Notes under the pieces: generated by a model
Told to the model about the DNA's origin: nothing
Seen by the model: only the letters and a program-made list of their open reading frames with translations
Databases searched by the model: none
In this document: piece by piece, positions 12,788 through 26,240 of the stretch
How positions within the stretch are numbered: position 1 is the stretch's first letter
Layout: each line of letters opens with the position of its first letter
Program-made: the position numbers and the translations under genes
Assembly (NCBI GenBank): GCA_030762175.1
Contig: JAUJEO010000019.1
Span: 6,144,001-6,208,000, forward strand
Direction of reading: 5' to 3'
Source of the DNA: Metallyticus violacea
Taxonomy: Eukaryota > Arthropoda > Insecta > Mantodea > Metallyticidae
DNA: 64,000 bases

Positions 12788-15139
12788 GCGCAAAGAATCT
12801 CGAAAAGAAAAAAATTTTTTTTCGAAGTTTGGAAACTTCGTTAGAATCACTTTTTTTCCGTTCTTATCTGAGATAACTGGTTCTCTTTCATTATACTAGT
12901 TTGATAGCCTCAGACAAGCATATTATGCGCAAAGAATCTCGAAAAGAAAAAAATTTTTTTTCGAAGTTTGGAAACTTCGTTAGAATCACTTTTTTTCCGT
13001 TCTTATTTGAGATAACTTGTTCTCTTTCATTATACTAGTTTGATAGCCTTAGACAAGCATATTATGCGCAAAGAATCTCGAAAAGAAAAAAATTTTTTTT
13101 CGAAGTTTGGAAACTTCGTTAGAATCACTTTTTTTCCGTTCTTATTTGAGATAACTGGTTCTCTTTCATTATACTAGTTTGATAGTCTCAGAAAAGCATA
13201 TTATGCGCAAAGAATCTAGAAAAGAAAAAAATTTTTTTTCGAAGATTGGAAACCTCGTTAGAATCACTTTTTTTCCCTTCTTATTTGAGATAACTGGTTC
13301 TCTTTCATTATACTAGTTTGATAGCCTCAGACAAGCATATTATAAGCAAAGAATCTCGAAAAGAAAAAAATTTTTTTTCGAAGTTTGGAAACTTCGTTAG
13401 AATCACTTTTTTTCCGTTCTTATTTGAGATAACTGGTTCTCTTTCATTATACTAGTTTGATAGCCTTAGACAAGCATATTATGCGCAAAGAATCTCGAAA
13501 AGAAAAAAATTTTTTTTCGAAGTTTGGAAACTTCGTTAGAATCACTTTTTTTCCGTTCTTATTTAAGATTACTGGTTCTCTTTCATTATACTAGTTTGAT
13601 AGCCTCAGACAAGCATATTATGCGCAAAGAATCTCGAAAAGAAAAAAATTTTATTTCGAAGTTTGGAAACTTCGTTAGAATCACTTTTTTTCCGTTCTTA
13701 TTTGAGATAACTGGTTCTCTTTCATTATACTATTTTGATAGCCTCAGAAAAGCATATTATGCGCAAAGAATCTCTAAAAGAAAAAAATTTTTTTTCGAAG
13801 TTTGGAAACTTCGTTGGAATCACTTTTTTTCCGTTCTTATTTGAGATAACTGGTTCTCTTTCATTATACTAGTTTGATAGCCTCAGAAAAGCATAGGTAT
13901 GCGCAAAGAATCTCGAAAAGAAAAAAATTTTTTTTCGAAGTTTGGAAACTTCGTTAGAATCACTTTTTTTCCATTCTTATCTGAGATAACTGGTTCTCTT
14001 TCATTATACTAGTTTGATAGCCTCAGACAAGCATATTATGCGCAAAGAATCTCGAAAAGAAAAAATTTTTTTTTCGAAGTTTGGAAACTTCGTTAGAATC
14101 ACTTTTTTTTCATTCTTATTTGAGATAACTTGTTCTCTTTCATTATACTTGTTTGATAGCCTTAGACAAGCATATTATGCGCAAAGAATCTCGAAAAGAA
14201 AAAAATTTTTTTTCGAAGTTTGGAAACTTCGTTAGAATCACTTTTTTTCCGTTCTTATCTGAGATAACTGGTTCTCTTTCATTATACTAGTTTGATAGCC
14301 TCAGACAAGCATATTATGCGCAAAGAATCTCGAAAAGAAAAAAATTTTTTTTCGAAGTTTGGAAACTTCGTTAGAATCACTTTTTTTCCGTTCTTATTTG
14401 AGATAACTTGTTCTCTTTCATTATACTAGTTTGATAGCCTTAGACAAGCATATTATGCGCAAAGAATCTCGAAAAGAAAAAAATTTTTTTTCGAAGTTTG
14501 GAAACTTCGTTAGAATCACTTTTTTTCCGTTCTTATTTGAGATAACTGGTTCTCTTTCATTATACTAGTTTGATAGTCTCAGAAAAGCATATTATGCGCA
14601 AAGAATCTAGAAAAGAAAAAAAATTTTTTTCGAAGATTGGAAACCTCGTTAGAATCACTTTTTTTCCGTTCTTATTTGAGATAACTGGTTCTCTTTCATT
14701 ATACTAGTTTGATAGCCTCAGACAAGCATATTATGCGCAAAGAATCTCGAAAAGAAAAAAATTTTTTTTCGAAGTTTGGAAACTTCCTTAGAATCACTTT
14801 TTTTCCATTCTTATTTGAGATAACTTGTTCTCTTTCATTATACTTGTTTGATAGCCTTAGACAAGCATATTATGCGCAAAGAATCTCGAAAAGAAAAAAA
14901 ATTTTTTTCGAAGTTTGGAAACTTCGTTAGAATCACTTTTTTTCCGTTCTTATTTGAGATAACTGGTTCTCTTTCATATACTAGTTTGATAGCCTCAGAC
15001 AAGCATATTATGCGCAAAGAATCTCGAAAAGATTAAAATTTTATTTCGATGTTTGGAAACTTCGTTAGAATCACTTTTTTTCCGTTCTTATTTGAGATAA
15101 CTGGTTCTCTTTCATTATACCAGTTTGATAGCCTCAGGC

Positions 15140-15945
15140 AAGCATATTATGCGCAAAGAATCTCGAAAAGAAAAAAATTTTTTTTCGAAGTTTGGAAACT
15201 TCCTTAGAATCACTTTTTTTCCATTCTTATTTGAGATAACTTGTTCTCTTTCATTATACTAGTTTGATAGCCTTAGACAAGCATATTATGCGCAAAGAAT
15301 CTCGAAAAGAAAAAAAATTTTTTTCGAAGTTTGGAAACTTCGTTAGAATCACTTTTTTTCCGTTCTTATTTAAGATAACTTGTTCTCTTTCATTATACTA
15401 GTTTGATAGCCTTAGACAAGCATATTATGCGCAAAGAATCTCGAAAAGAAAAAAATTTTTTTTCGAAGTTTGGAAACTTCCTTAGAATCACTTTTTTTCC
15501 ATTCTTATTTGAGATAACTTGTTCTCTTTCATTATACTTGTTTGATAGCCTTAGACAAGCATATTATGCGCAAAGAATCTCGAAAAGAAAAAATTTTTTT
15601 TCGAAGTTTGGAAACTTCGTTAGAATCACTTTTTTTCCGTTCTTATTTGAGATAACTGGTTCTCTTTCATTATACTAGTTTGATAGCCTCAGACAAGCAT
15701 ATTATGCGCAAAGAATCTCGAAAAGAAAAAAAATTTTTTTCGAAGTTTGGAAATTTCCTTAGAATCACTTTTTTTCCATTCTTATTTGAGATAACTTGTT
15801 CTCTTTCATTATACTTGTTTGATAGCCTTAGACAAGCATATTATGCGCAAAGAATCTCGAAAAGAAAAAAATTTTTTTTCGAAGTTTGGAAACTTCGTTA
15901 TAATCACTTTTTTTCCGTTCTTATTTAAGATTACTGGTTCTCTTT
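15140..15945 (+). repeat. M3 block, first copy
   Basis: Begins after CCTCAGGCAAGC and contains, in order, a CTTCC/CCATTC monomer, a TTTAAGATAACTTG monomer, another CTTCC/CCATTC monomer with ATACTTG, a short-tract monomer (A6T8), a monomer with GGAAATTTCC, and a GTTATAATC monomer. Related copies lie near 20.1, 33.5, 35.6, 41.7, 52.4, 57.5 and 59.6 kb, with a partial one at 46.8 kb. The two left-hand copies are 4,727 bp (34 monomers) apart. Confidence 0.65.
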
Positions 15946-16122
15946 CATTATACTAGTTTGATAGCCTCAGACAAGCATATTATGCGCAAAGAATCTCGAA
16001 AAGAAAAAAATTTTTTTTCGAAGTTTGGAAACTTCGTTAGAATCACTTTTTTTCCGTTCTTATTTGAGATAACTTGTTCTCTTCCATTATACTAGTTTGA
16101 TAGCCTTAGACAAGCATATTAT

Positions 16123-16818
16123 GCGCAAATATTCTCGAAAAGAAAAAAATTTTTTTTCGAAGTTTGGAAACTTCGTTAGAATCACTTTTTTTCCGTTCTT
16201 ATTTGAGATAACTGGTTCTCTTTCATTATACTAGTTTGATAGCCTCAGAAAAGCATATTATGCGCAAAGAATCTAGAAAAGAAAAAAATTTTTTTTCGAA
16301 GATTGGAAACCTCGTTAGAATCACTTTTTTTCCGTTCTTATTTGAGATAACTGGTTCTCTTTCATTATACTAGTTTGATAGCCTCAGACAAGCATATTAT
16401 GCGCAAATAATCTGGAAAAAAAAAAAAATTTTTTTCGAAGTTTGGAAACTTCCTTAGAATCACTTTTTTTCCATTCTTATTTGAGATAACTTCTTTTCTT
16501 TCATTATTCTAGTTTGATAGCCTTAGACAAGCATATTATGCGCAAAGAATCTCGAAAAGAAAAAAATTTTTTTTAAGAAGTTTGGAAACTTCGTTAGAAT
16601 CACTTTTTTTCCGTTCTTATTTAAGATAACTTGTTCTCTTTCATTATACTAGTTTGATAGCCTTAGACAAGCATATTATGCGCAAAGAATCTCGAAAAGA
16701 AAAAAATTTTTTTTCGAAGTTTGGAAACTTCGTTATAATCACTTTTTTTCCGTTCTTATTTAAGATTACTGGTTCTCTTTCATTATACTAGTTTGATAGC
16801 CTCAGACAAGCATATTAT
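16123..16818 (+). repeat. M2 block, five monomers
   Basis: Same monomer order as at 6,256. The third monomer has an all-A run after AATAATCTGG where the usual AAAAG is lost, a feature shared with the copy at 20,989. That points to a common recent ancestor for these two blocks. Confidence 0.75.
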
Positions 16819-19800
16819 GCGCAAAGAATCTCGAAAAGAAAAAAAATTTTTTTCGAAGTTTGGAAACTTCGTTAGAATCACTTTTTTTCCGTTCTTATTT
16901 GAGATAACTGGTTCTCTTTCATTATACTAGTTTGATAGCCTCAGACAAGCATATTATGCGCAAAGAATCTCGAAAAGAAAAAAATTTTTTTTCGAAGTTT
17001 GGAAACTTCGTTAGAATCACTTTTTTTCCGTTCTTATTTAAGATTACTGGTTCTCTTTCATTATACTAGTTTGATAGCCTCAGACAAGCATATTATGCGC
17101 AAAGAATCTCGAAAAGAAAAAAATTTTTTTTCGAAGTTTGGAAACTTCGTTATAATCACTTTTTTTCCGTTCTTATTTAAGATTACTGGTTCTCTTTCAT
17201 TATACTAGTTTGATAGCCTGAGACAAGCATATTATGCGCAAAGAATCTCGAAAAGAAAAAAAATTTTTTTCGAAGTTTGGAAACTTCGTTAGAATCACTT
17301 TTTTTCCGTTCTTATTTGAGATAACTGGTTCTCTTTCATTATACTAGTTTGATAGCCTCAGACAAGCATATTATGCGCAAAGAATCTCGAAAAGAAAAAA
17401 ATTTTTTTTCGAAGTTTGGAAACTTCGTTAGAATCACTTTTTTTCCGTTCTTATTTAAGATTACTGGTTCTCTTTCATTATACTAGTTTGATAGCCTCAG
17501 ACAAGCATATTATGCGCAAAGAATCTCGAAAAGAAAAAAATTTTTTTTCGAAGTTTGGAAACTTCGTTAGAATCACTTTTTTTCCGTTCTTATTTGAGAT
17601 AACTTGTTCTCTTTCATTATACTAGTTTGATAGCCTTAGACAAGCATATTATGCGCAAAAAATTTCGAAAAGAAAAAAAATTTTTTTCGAAGTTTGGAAA
17701 CTTCGTTAGAATCACTTTTTTTCCGTTCTTATTTGAGATAACTGGTTCTCTTACATTTTACTAGTTTGATAGTCTCAGAAAAGCATTTTATGCGCAAAGA
17801 ATCTAGAAAAGAAAAAAATTTTTTTTCGAAGATTGGAAACCTCGTTAGAATCACTTTTTTTCCGCTCTTATTTGAGATAACTGGTTCTCTTTCATTATAC
17901 TAGTTTGATAGCCTCAGACAAGCATATTATGCGCAAAGAATCTCGAAAAGAAAAAAATTTTTTTTCGAAGATTGGAAACCTCGTTAGAATCACTTTTTTT
18001 CCGTTCTAATTTGAGATAACTGGTTCTCTTTCATTATACTAGTTTGATAGCCTCAGACAAGCATATTATGCGCAAAGAATCTCGAAAAGAAAAAAATTTT
18101 TTTTCGAAGTTTGGAAACTTCCTTAAAATCACTTTTTTTTATATTCTTATTTGAGATAACTTGTTCTCTTTCATTATACTAGTTTGATAGCCTTAGACAA
18201 GCATATTATGCGCAAAGAATCTCGAAAAGAAAAAAATTTTTTTTCGAAGTTTGGAAACTTCGTTAGAATCACTTTTTTTCCGTTCTTATTTAAGATTACT
18301 GGTTCTCTTTCATTATACTAGTTTGATAGCCTCAGACAAGCATATTATGCGCAAAGAATCTCGAAAAGAAAAAAATTTTTTTTCGAAGTTTGGAAACTTC
18401 GTTAGAATCACTTTTTTTCCGTTCTTATTTAAGATTACTGGTTCTCTTTCATTATACTAGTTTGATAGCCTCAGACAAGCATATTATGCGCAAAGAATCT
18501 CGAAAAGAAAAAAATTTTATTTCGAAGTTTGGAAACTTCGTTAGAATCACTTTTTTTCCGTTCTTATTTGAGATAACTGGTTCTCTTTCATTATACTATT
18601 TTGATAGCCTCAGAAAAGCATATTATGCGCAAAGAATCTCTAAAAGAAAAAATTTTTTTTTCGAAGTTTGGAAACTTCGTTGGAATCACTTTTTTTCCGT
18701 TCTTATTTGAGATAACTGGTTCTCTTTCATTATACTAGTTTGATAGCCTCAGAAAAGCATAGGTATGCGCAAAGAATCTCGAAAAGAAAAAAATTTTTTT
18801 TCGAAGTTTGGAAACTTCGTTAGAATCACTTTTTTTCCATTCTTATCTGAGATAACTGGTTCTCTTTCATTATACTAGTTTGATAGCCTCAGACAAGCAT
18901 ATTATGCGCAAAGAATCTCGAAAAGAAAAAATTTTTTTTTCGAAGTTTGGAAACTTCGTTAGAATCACTTTTTTTCCATTCTTATTTGAGATAACTTGTT
19001 CTCTTTCATTATACTTGTTTGATAGCCTTAGACAAGCATATTATGCGCAAAGAATCTCGAAAAGAAAAAAATTTTTTTTCGAAGTTTGGAAACTTCCTTA
19101 GAATCACTTTTTTTCCATTCTTATTTGAGATAACTTGTTCTATTTCATTATACTTGTTTGATAGCCTTAGACAAGCATATTATGCACAAAGAATCTCGAA
19201 AAGAAAAAAAATTTTTTTCGAAGTTTGGAAACTTCGTTATAATCACTTTTTTCCGTTCTTATTTAAGATTACTGGTTCTCTTTCATTATACTAGTTTGAT
19301 AGCCTCAGACAAGCATATTATGCGCAAAGAATCTCGAAAAGAAAAAAAATTTTTTTCGAAGTTTGGAAACTTCGTTAGAATCACTTTTTTTCCGTTCTTA
19401 TTTGAGATAACTTGTTCTCTTTCATTATACTAGTTTGATAGCCTTAGACAAGCATATTATGCGCAAAGAATCTCGAAAAGAAAAAATTTTTTTTTCGAAG
19501 TTAGGAAACTTCGTTAGAATCACTTTTTTTCCGTTCTTATTTAAGATTACTGGTTCTCTTTCATTATACTAGTTTGATAGCCTCAGACAAGCATATTTTG
19601 CGCAAAGAATCTCGAAAAGATTAAAATTTTATTTCGAAGTTTGGAAACTTCGTTAGAATCACTTTTTTTCCGTACTTATATGAGATAACTGGTTCTCTTT
19701 CATTATACTAGTTTGATAGCCTCAGACAAGCATATTATGCGCAAAGAATCTCGAAAAGAAAAAAATTTTTTTTCGAAGTTTGGAAACTTCCTTAGAATCA

Positions 19801-20849
19801 CTTTTTTTCCATTCTTATTTGAGATAACTTGTTCTCTTTCATTATACTAGTTTGATAGCCTTAGACAAGCATATTATGCGCAAAGAATCTCGAAAAGAAA
19901 AAAATTTTTTTTCGAAGTTTGGAAACTTCGTTAGAGTCACTTTTTTTCCGTTCTTATTTAAGATTACTGGTTCTCTTTCATTATACTAGTTTGATAGCCT
20001 CAGACAAGCATATTATGCGCAAAGAATCTCGAAAAGAAAAAAAATTTTTTTCGAAGTTTGGAAACTTCGTTAGAATCACTTTTTTTCCGTTCTTATTTAA
20101 GATAACTTGTTCTCTTTCATTATACTAGTTTGATAGCCTTAGACAAGCATATTATGCGCAAAGAATCTCGAAAAGAAAAAAATTTTTTTTCGAAGTTTGG
20201 AAACTTCCTTAGAATCACTTTTTTTCCATTCTTATTTGAGATAACTTGTTCTCTTTCATTATACTTGTTTGATAGCCTTAGACAAGCATATTATGCGCAA
20301 AGAATCTCGAAAAGAAAAAATTTTTTTTCGAAGTTTGGAAACTTCGTTAGAATCACTTTTTTTCCGTTCTTATTTGAGATAACTGGTTCTCTTTCATTAT
20401 ACTAGTTTGATAGCCTCAGACAAGCATATTATGCGCAAAGAATCTCGAAAAGAAAAAAAATTTTTTTCGAATTTTGGAAATTTCCTTAGAATCACTTTTT
20501 TTCCATTCTTATTTGAGATAACTTGTTCTCTTTCATTATACTTGTTTGATAGCCTTAGACAAGCATATTATGCGCAAAGAATCTCGAAAAGAAAAAAATT
20601 TTTTTTCGAAGTTTGGAAACTTCGTTATAATCACTTTTTTTCCGTTCTTATTTAAGATTACTGGTTCTCTTTCATTATACTAGTTTGATAGCCTCAGACA
20701 AGCATATTATGCGCAAAGAATCTCGAAAAGAAAAAAATTTTTTTTCGAAGTTTGGAAACTTCGTTAGAATCACTTTTTTTCCGTTCTTATTTGAGATAAC
20801 TTGTTCTCTTCCATTATACTAGTTTGATAGCCTTAGACAAGCATATTAT

Positions 20850-21406
20850 GCGCAAATATTCTCGAAAAGAAAAAAATTTTTTTTCGAAGATTGGAAACCT
20901 CGTTAGAATCACTTTTTTTCCGTTCTTATTTGAGATAACTGGTTCTCTTTCATTATACTAGTTTGATAGCCTCAGACAAGCATATTATGCGCAAATAATC
21001 TGGAAAAAAAAAAAAATTTTTTTCGAAGTTTGGAAACTTCCTTAGAATCACTTTTTTTCCATTCTTATTTGAGATAACTTCTTCTCTTTCATTATTCTAG
21101 TTTGATAGCCTTAGACAAGCATATTATGCGCAAAGAATCTCGAAAAGAAAAAAATTTTTTTTAAGAAGTTTGGAAACTTCGTTAGAATCACTTTTTTTCC
21201 GTTCTTATTTAAGATAACTTGTTCTCTTTCATTATACTAGTTTGATAGCCTTAGACAAGCATATTATGCGCAAAGAATCTCGAAAAGAAAAAAATTTTTT
21301 TTCGAAGTTTGGAAACTTCGTTATAATCACTTTTTTTCCGTTCTTATTTAAGATTACTGGTTCTCTTTCATTATACTAGTTTGATAGCCTCAGAAAAGCA
21401 TATTAT
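20850..21406 (+). repeat. M2 block, shortened to four monomers
   Basis: The first monomer begins GCAAATATTCTCG but continues with the GATTGG/CCTCG dyad variant that normally marks the second monomer, so two monomers have been fused into one. The AATAATCTGG, AAGAAG and GTTATAATC monomers follow as usual. The next 553 bp repeat the same block. Confidence 0.7.
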
Positions 21407-21959
21407 GCGCAAAGAATCTAGAAAAGAAAAAAATTTTTTTTCGAAGATTGGAAACCTCGTTAGAATCACTTTTTTTCCCTTCTTATTTGAGATAACTGGT
21501 TCTCTTTCATTATACTAGTTTGATAGCCTCAGACAAGCATATTATGCGCAAATAATCTGGAAAAAAAAAAATTTTTTTCGAAGTTTGGAAACTTCCTTAG
21601 AATCACTTTTTTTCCATTCTTATTTGAGATAACTTCTTCTCTTTCATTATTCTAGTTTGATAGCCTTAGACAAGCATATTATGCGCAAAGAATCTCGAAA
21701 AGAAAAAAATTTTTTTTAAGAAGTTTGGAAACTTCGTTAGAATCACTTTTTTTCCGTTCTTATTTAAGATAACTTGTTCTCTTTCATTATACTAGTTTGA
21801 TAGCCTTAGACAAGCATATTATGCGCAAAGAATCTCGAAAAGAAAAAAATTTTTTTTCGAAGTTTGGAAACTTCGTTATAATCACTTTTTTTCCGTTCAT
21901 ATTTAAGATTACTGGTTCTCTTTCATTATACTAGTTTGATAGCCTCAGACAAGCATATT
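21407..21959 (+). repeat. M2 block, adjacent tandem copy (four monomers)
   Basis: A CTAG/GATTGG monomer, then AATAATCTGG, AAGAAG and GTTATAATC monomers, directly following the previous M2 block at a 553-bp spacing (four monomers less 3 bp). The AATAATCTGG monomer has a shorter A/T tract than its neighbour. The pair is a small local duplication not seen at the other M2 sites. Confidence 0.7.
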
Positions 21960-22796
21960 ATGCGCAAAGAATCTCGAAAAGAAAAAAAATTTTTTTCGAA
22001 GTTTGGAAACTTCCTTAGAATCACTTTTTTTCCGTTCTTATTTGAGATAACTTGTTCTCTTTCATTATACTAGTTTGATAGCCTCAGACAAGCATATTAT
22101 GCGCAAAGAATCTCGAAAAGAAAAAAATTTTTTTTCGAAGTTTGGAAACTTCCTTAGAATCACTTTTTTTACATTCTTATTTGAGATAACTTGTTCTCTT
22201 TCATTATACTAGTTTGATAGCCTTAGACAAGCATATTATGCGCAAAGAATCTCGAAAAGAAAAAAATTTTTTTTCGAAGTTTGGAAACTTCGTTAGAATC
22301 ACTTTTTTTCCGTTCTTATTTAAGATTACTGGTTCTCTTTCATTATACTAGTTTGATAGCCTCAGACAAGCATATTATGCGCAAAGAATCTCGAAAAGAA
22401 AAAAATTTTTTTTCGAAGTTTGGAAACTTCGTTAGAATCACTTTTTTTCCGTTCTTATTTAAGATTACTGGTTATCTTTCATTATACTAGTTTGATAGCC
22501 TCAGACAAGCATATTATGCGCAAAGAATCTCGAAAAGAAAAAAATTTTATTTCGAAGTTTGGAAACTTCGTTAGAATCACTTTTTTTCCGTTCTTATTTG
22601 AGATAACTGGTTCTCTTTCATTATACTATTTTGATAGCCTCAGAAAAGCATATTATGCGCAAAGAATCTCTAAAAGAAAAAATTTTTTTTTCGAAGTTTA
22701 GAAACTTCGTTGGAATCACTTTTTTTCCGTTCTTATTTGAGATAACTGGTTCTCTTTCATTATACTAGTTTGATAGCCTCAGAAAAGCATAGGTAT

Positions 22797-22935
22797 GCGC
22801 AAAGAATCTCGAAAAGAAAAAAATTTTTTTTCGAAGTTTCGAAACTTCGTTAGAATCACTTTTTTTCCGTTCTTATTTAAGATTACTGGTTCTCTTTCAT
22901 TATACTAGTTTGATAGCCTCAGACAAGCATATTTT
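22797..22935 (+). repeat. Hybrid monomer joining HOR phases 1 and 12
   Basis: Preceded by CATAGGTATGC (phase 1) but continues with CCGTTC and TTTAAGATTACTGG and is followed by CATATTTTGCGC and GATTAAAATTTTATTT, the order of phases 12 and 13. About eleven phases are skipped. Downstream to about 23.3 kb the sequence follows 19.5-20.0 kb, sharing the rare CCGTACTTATATGAG and TTAGAGTCAC. Confidence 0.65.
22832..22849. other. Perfect 18-bp palindrome
   Basis: CGAAGTTTCGAAACTTCG reads the same on both strands. A single G-to-C change in the GG spacer of the usual dyad created it, within the hybrid monomer at 22,797. I noticed no second example in the window. Confidence 0.85.
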
Positions 22936-25900
22936 GCGCAAAGAATCTCGAAAAGATTAAAATTTTATTTCGAAGTTTGGAAACTTCGTTAGAATCACTT
23001 TTTTTCCGTACTTATATGAGATAACTGGTTCTCTTTCATTATACTAGTTTGATAGCCTCAGACAAGCATATTATGCGCAAAGAATCTCGAAAAGAAAAAA
23101 ATTTTTTTTCGAAGTTTGGAAACTTCCTTAGAATCACTTTTTTTCCATTCTTATTTGAGATAACTTGTTCTCTTTCATTATACTAGTTTGATAGCCTTAG
23201 ACAAGCATATTATGCGCAAAGAATCTCGAAAAGAAAAAAATTTTTTTTCGAAGTTTGGAAACTTCGTTAGAGTCACTTTTTTTCCGTTCTTATTTAAGAT
23301 TACTGGTTCTCTTTCATTATACTAGTTTGATAGCCTCAGACAAGCATATTATGCGCAAAGAATCTCGAAAAGAAAAAAATTTTTTTTCGAAGTTTGGAAA
23401 CTTCGTTAGAATCACTTTTTTTCCGTTCTTATTTGAGATAACTGGTTCTCTTTCATTATACTATTTTGATAGCCTCAGAAAAGCATATTATGCGCAAAGA
23501 ATCTCTAAAAGAAAAAAATTTTTTTTCGAAGTTTGGAAACTTCGTTGGAATCACTTTTTTTCCGTTCTTATTTGAGATAACTGGTTCTCTTTCATTATAC
23601 TAGTTTGATAGCCTCAGAAAAGCATAGGTATGCGCAAAGAATCTCGAAAAGAAAAAAATTTTTTTTCGAAGTTTGGAAACTTCGTTAGAATCACTTTTTT
23701 TCCATTCTTATCTGAGATAACTGGTTCTCTTTCATTATACTAGTTTGATAGCCTCAGACAAGCATATTATGCGCAAAGAATCTCGAAAAGAAAAAATTTT
23801 TTTTTTGAAGTTTGGAAACTTCGTTAGAATCACTTTTTTTCCATTCTTATTTGAGATAACTTGTTCTCTTTCATTATACTTGTTTGATAGCCTTAGACAA
23901 GCATATTATGCGCAAAGAATCTCGAAAAGAAAAAAAATTTTTTTCGAAGTTTGGAAACTTCGTTAGAATCACTTTTTTTCCGTTCTTATCTGAGATAACT
24001 GGTTCTCTTTCATTATACTAGTTTGATAGCCTCAGACAAGCATATTATGCGCAAAGAATCTCGAAAAGAAAAAAATTTTTTTTCGAAGTTTGGAAACTTC
24101 GTTAGAATCACTTTTTTTCCGTTCTTATTTGAGATAACTTGTTCTCTTTCATTATACTAGTTTGATAGCCTAAGACAAGCATATTATGCGCAAAGAATCT
24201 CGAAAAGAAAAAAATTTTTTTTCGAAGTTTGGAAACTTCGTTAGAATCACTTTTTTTCCGTTCTTATTTGAGATAACTGGTTCTCTTTCATTATACTAGT
24301 TTGATAGTCTCAGAAAAGCATATTATGCGCAAAGAATCTAGAAAAGAAAAAAATTTTTTTCGAAGATTGGAAACCTCGTTAGAATCACTTTTTTTCCGTT
24401 CTTATTTGAGATAACTGGTTCTCTTTCATTATACTAGTTTGATAGCCTCAGACAAGCATATTATGCGCAAAGAATCTCGAAAAGAAAAAAATTTTTTTTC
24501 GAAGTTTGGAAACTTCCTTAGAATCACTTTTTTTCCATTCTTATTTGAGATAACTTGTTCTCTTTCATTATACTTGTTTGATAGCCTTAGACAAAAATAT
24601 TATGCGCAAAGAATCTCGAAAAGAAAAAAATTTTTTTTCGAAGTTTGGAAACTTCGTTAGAATCACTTTTTTTCCGTTCTTATTTGAGATAACTGGTTCT
24701 CTTTCATTATACTAGTTTGATAGCCTCAGACAAGCATATTATGCGCAAGGAATCTCGAAAAGAAAAAAACTTTTTTTCGAAGTTTGGAAACTTCCTTAGA
24801 ATCACTTTTTTTCCATTCTTATTTGAGATAACTTGTTCTCTTTCATTATACTTGTTTGATAGCCTTAGACAAGCATATTATGCACAAAGAATCTCGAAAA
24901 GAAAAAAATTTTTTTTCCAAGTTTGGAAACTTTGTTATAATCACTTTTTTCCGTTCTTATTTAAGATTACTGGTTCTCTTTCATTATACTAGTTTGATAG
25001 CCTCAGACAAGCATATTATGCGCAAAGAATCTCGAAAAGAAAAAAAATTTTTTTCGAAGTTTGGAAACTTCGTTAGAATCACTTTTTTTCCGTTCTTATT
25101 TGAGATAACTTGTTCTCTTTCATTATACTAGTTTGATAGCCTTAGACAAGCATATTATGCGCAAAGAATCTCGAAAAGAAAAAATTTTTTTTTCGAAGTT
25201 AGGAAACTTCGTTAGAATCACTTTTTTTCCGTTCTTATTTAAGATTACTGGTTCTCTTTCATTATACTAGTTTGATAGCCTCAGACAAGTATATTATGCG
25301 CAAAGAATCTCGAAAAGAAAAAAAATTTTTTTCGAAGTTTGGAAACTTCGTTAGAATCACTTTTTTTCCGTTCTTATTTGAGATAACTTGTTCTCTTTCA
25401 TTATACTAGTTTGATAGCCTGAGACAAGCATATTATGCGCAAAGAATCTCGAAAAGAAAAAAAATTTTTTTCGAAGTTTGGAAACTTCGTTAGAATCACT
25501 TTTTTTCCGTTCTTATTTGAGATAACTGGTTCTCTTTCATTATACTTGTATGATAGCCTCAGACAAGCATATTATGCGCAAAGAATCTCGAAAAGAAAAA
25601 AATTTTTTTTCGAAGTTAGGAAACTTCGTTAGAATCACTTTTTTTCCGTTCTTATTTAAGATTACTGGTTCTCTTTCATTATACTAGTTTGATAGCCTCA
25701 GACAAGCATATTATGCGCAAAGAATCTCGAAAAGAAAAAAATTTTTTTTCGAAGTTTGGAAACTTCGTTAGAATCACTTTTTTTCCGTTCTTATTTGAGA
25801 TAACTTGTTCTCTTTCATTATACTAGTTTGATAGCCTTAGACAAGCATATTATGCGCAAAGAATCTCGAAAAGAAAAAAAATTTTTTTCGAAGTTTGGAA

Positions 25901-26240
25901 ACTTCGTTAGAATCACTTTTTTTCCGTTCTTATTTGAGATAACTGGTTCTCTTTCATTTTACTAGTTTGATAGTCTCAGAAAAGCATTTTATGCGCAAAG
26001 AATCTAGAAAAGAAAAAAATTTTTTTTCGAAGATTGGAAACCTCGTTAGAATCACTTTTTTTCCGTTCTTATTTGAGATAACTGGTTCTCTTTCATTATA
26101 CTAGTTTGATAGCCTCAGACAAGCATATTATGCGCAAAGAATCTCGAAAAGAAAAAAAATTTTTTTCGAAGATTGGAAACCTCGTTAGAATCACTTTTTT
26201 TCCGTTCTTATTTGAGATAACTGGTTCTCTTTCATTATAC

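Noticed and set aside
15740..15760. GGAAATTTCC as an NF-kappa-B-type binding site
   Set aside because: It arises from two substitutions in a repeat arm, has no promoter context or gene nearby, and short palindromes are expected in several hundred variant monomers.
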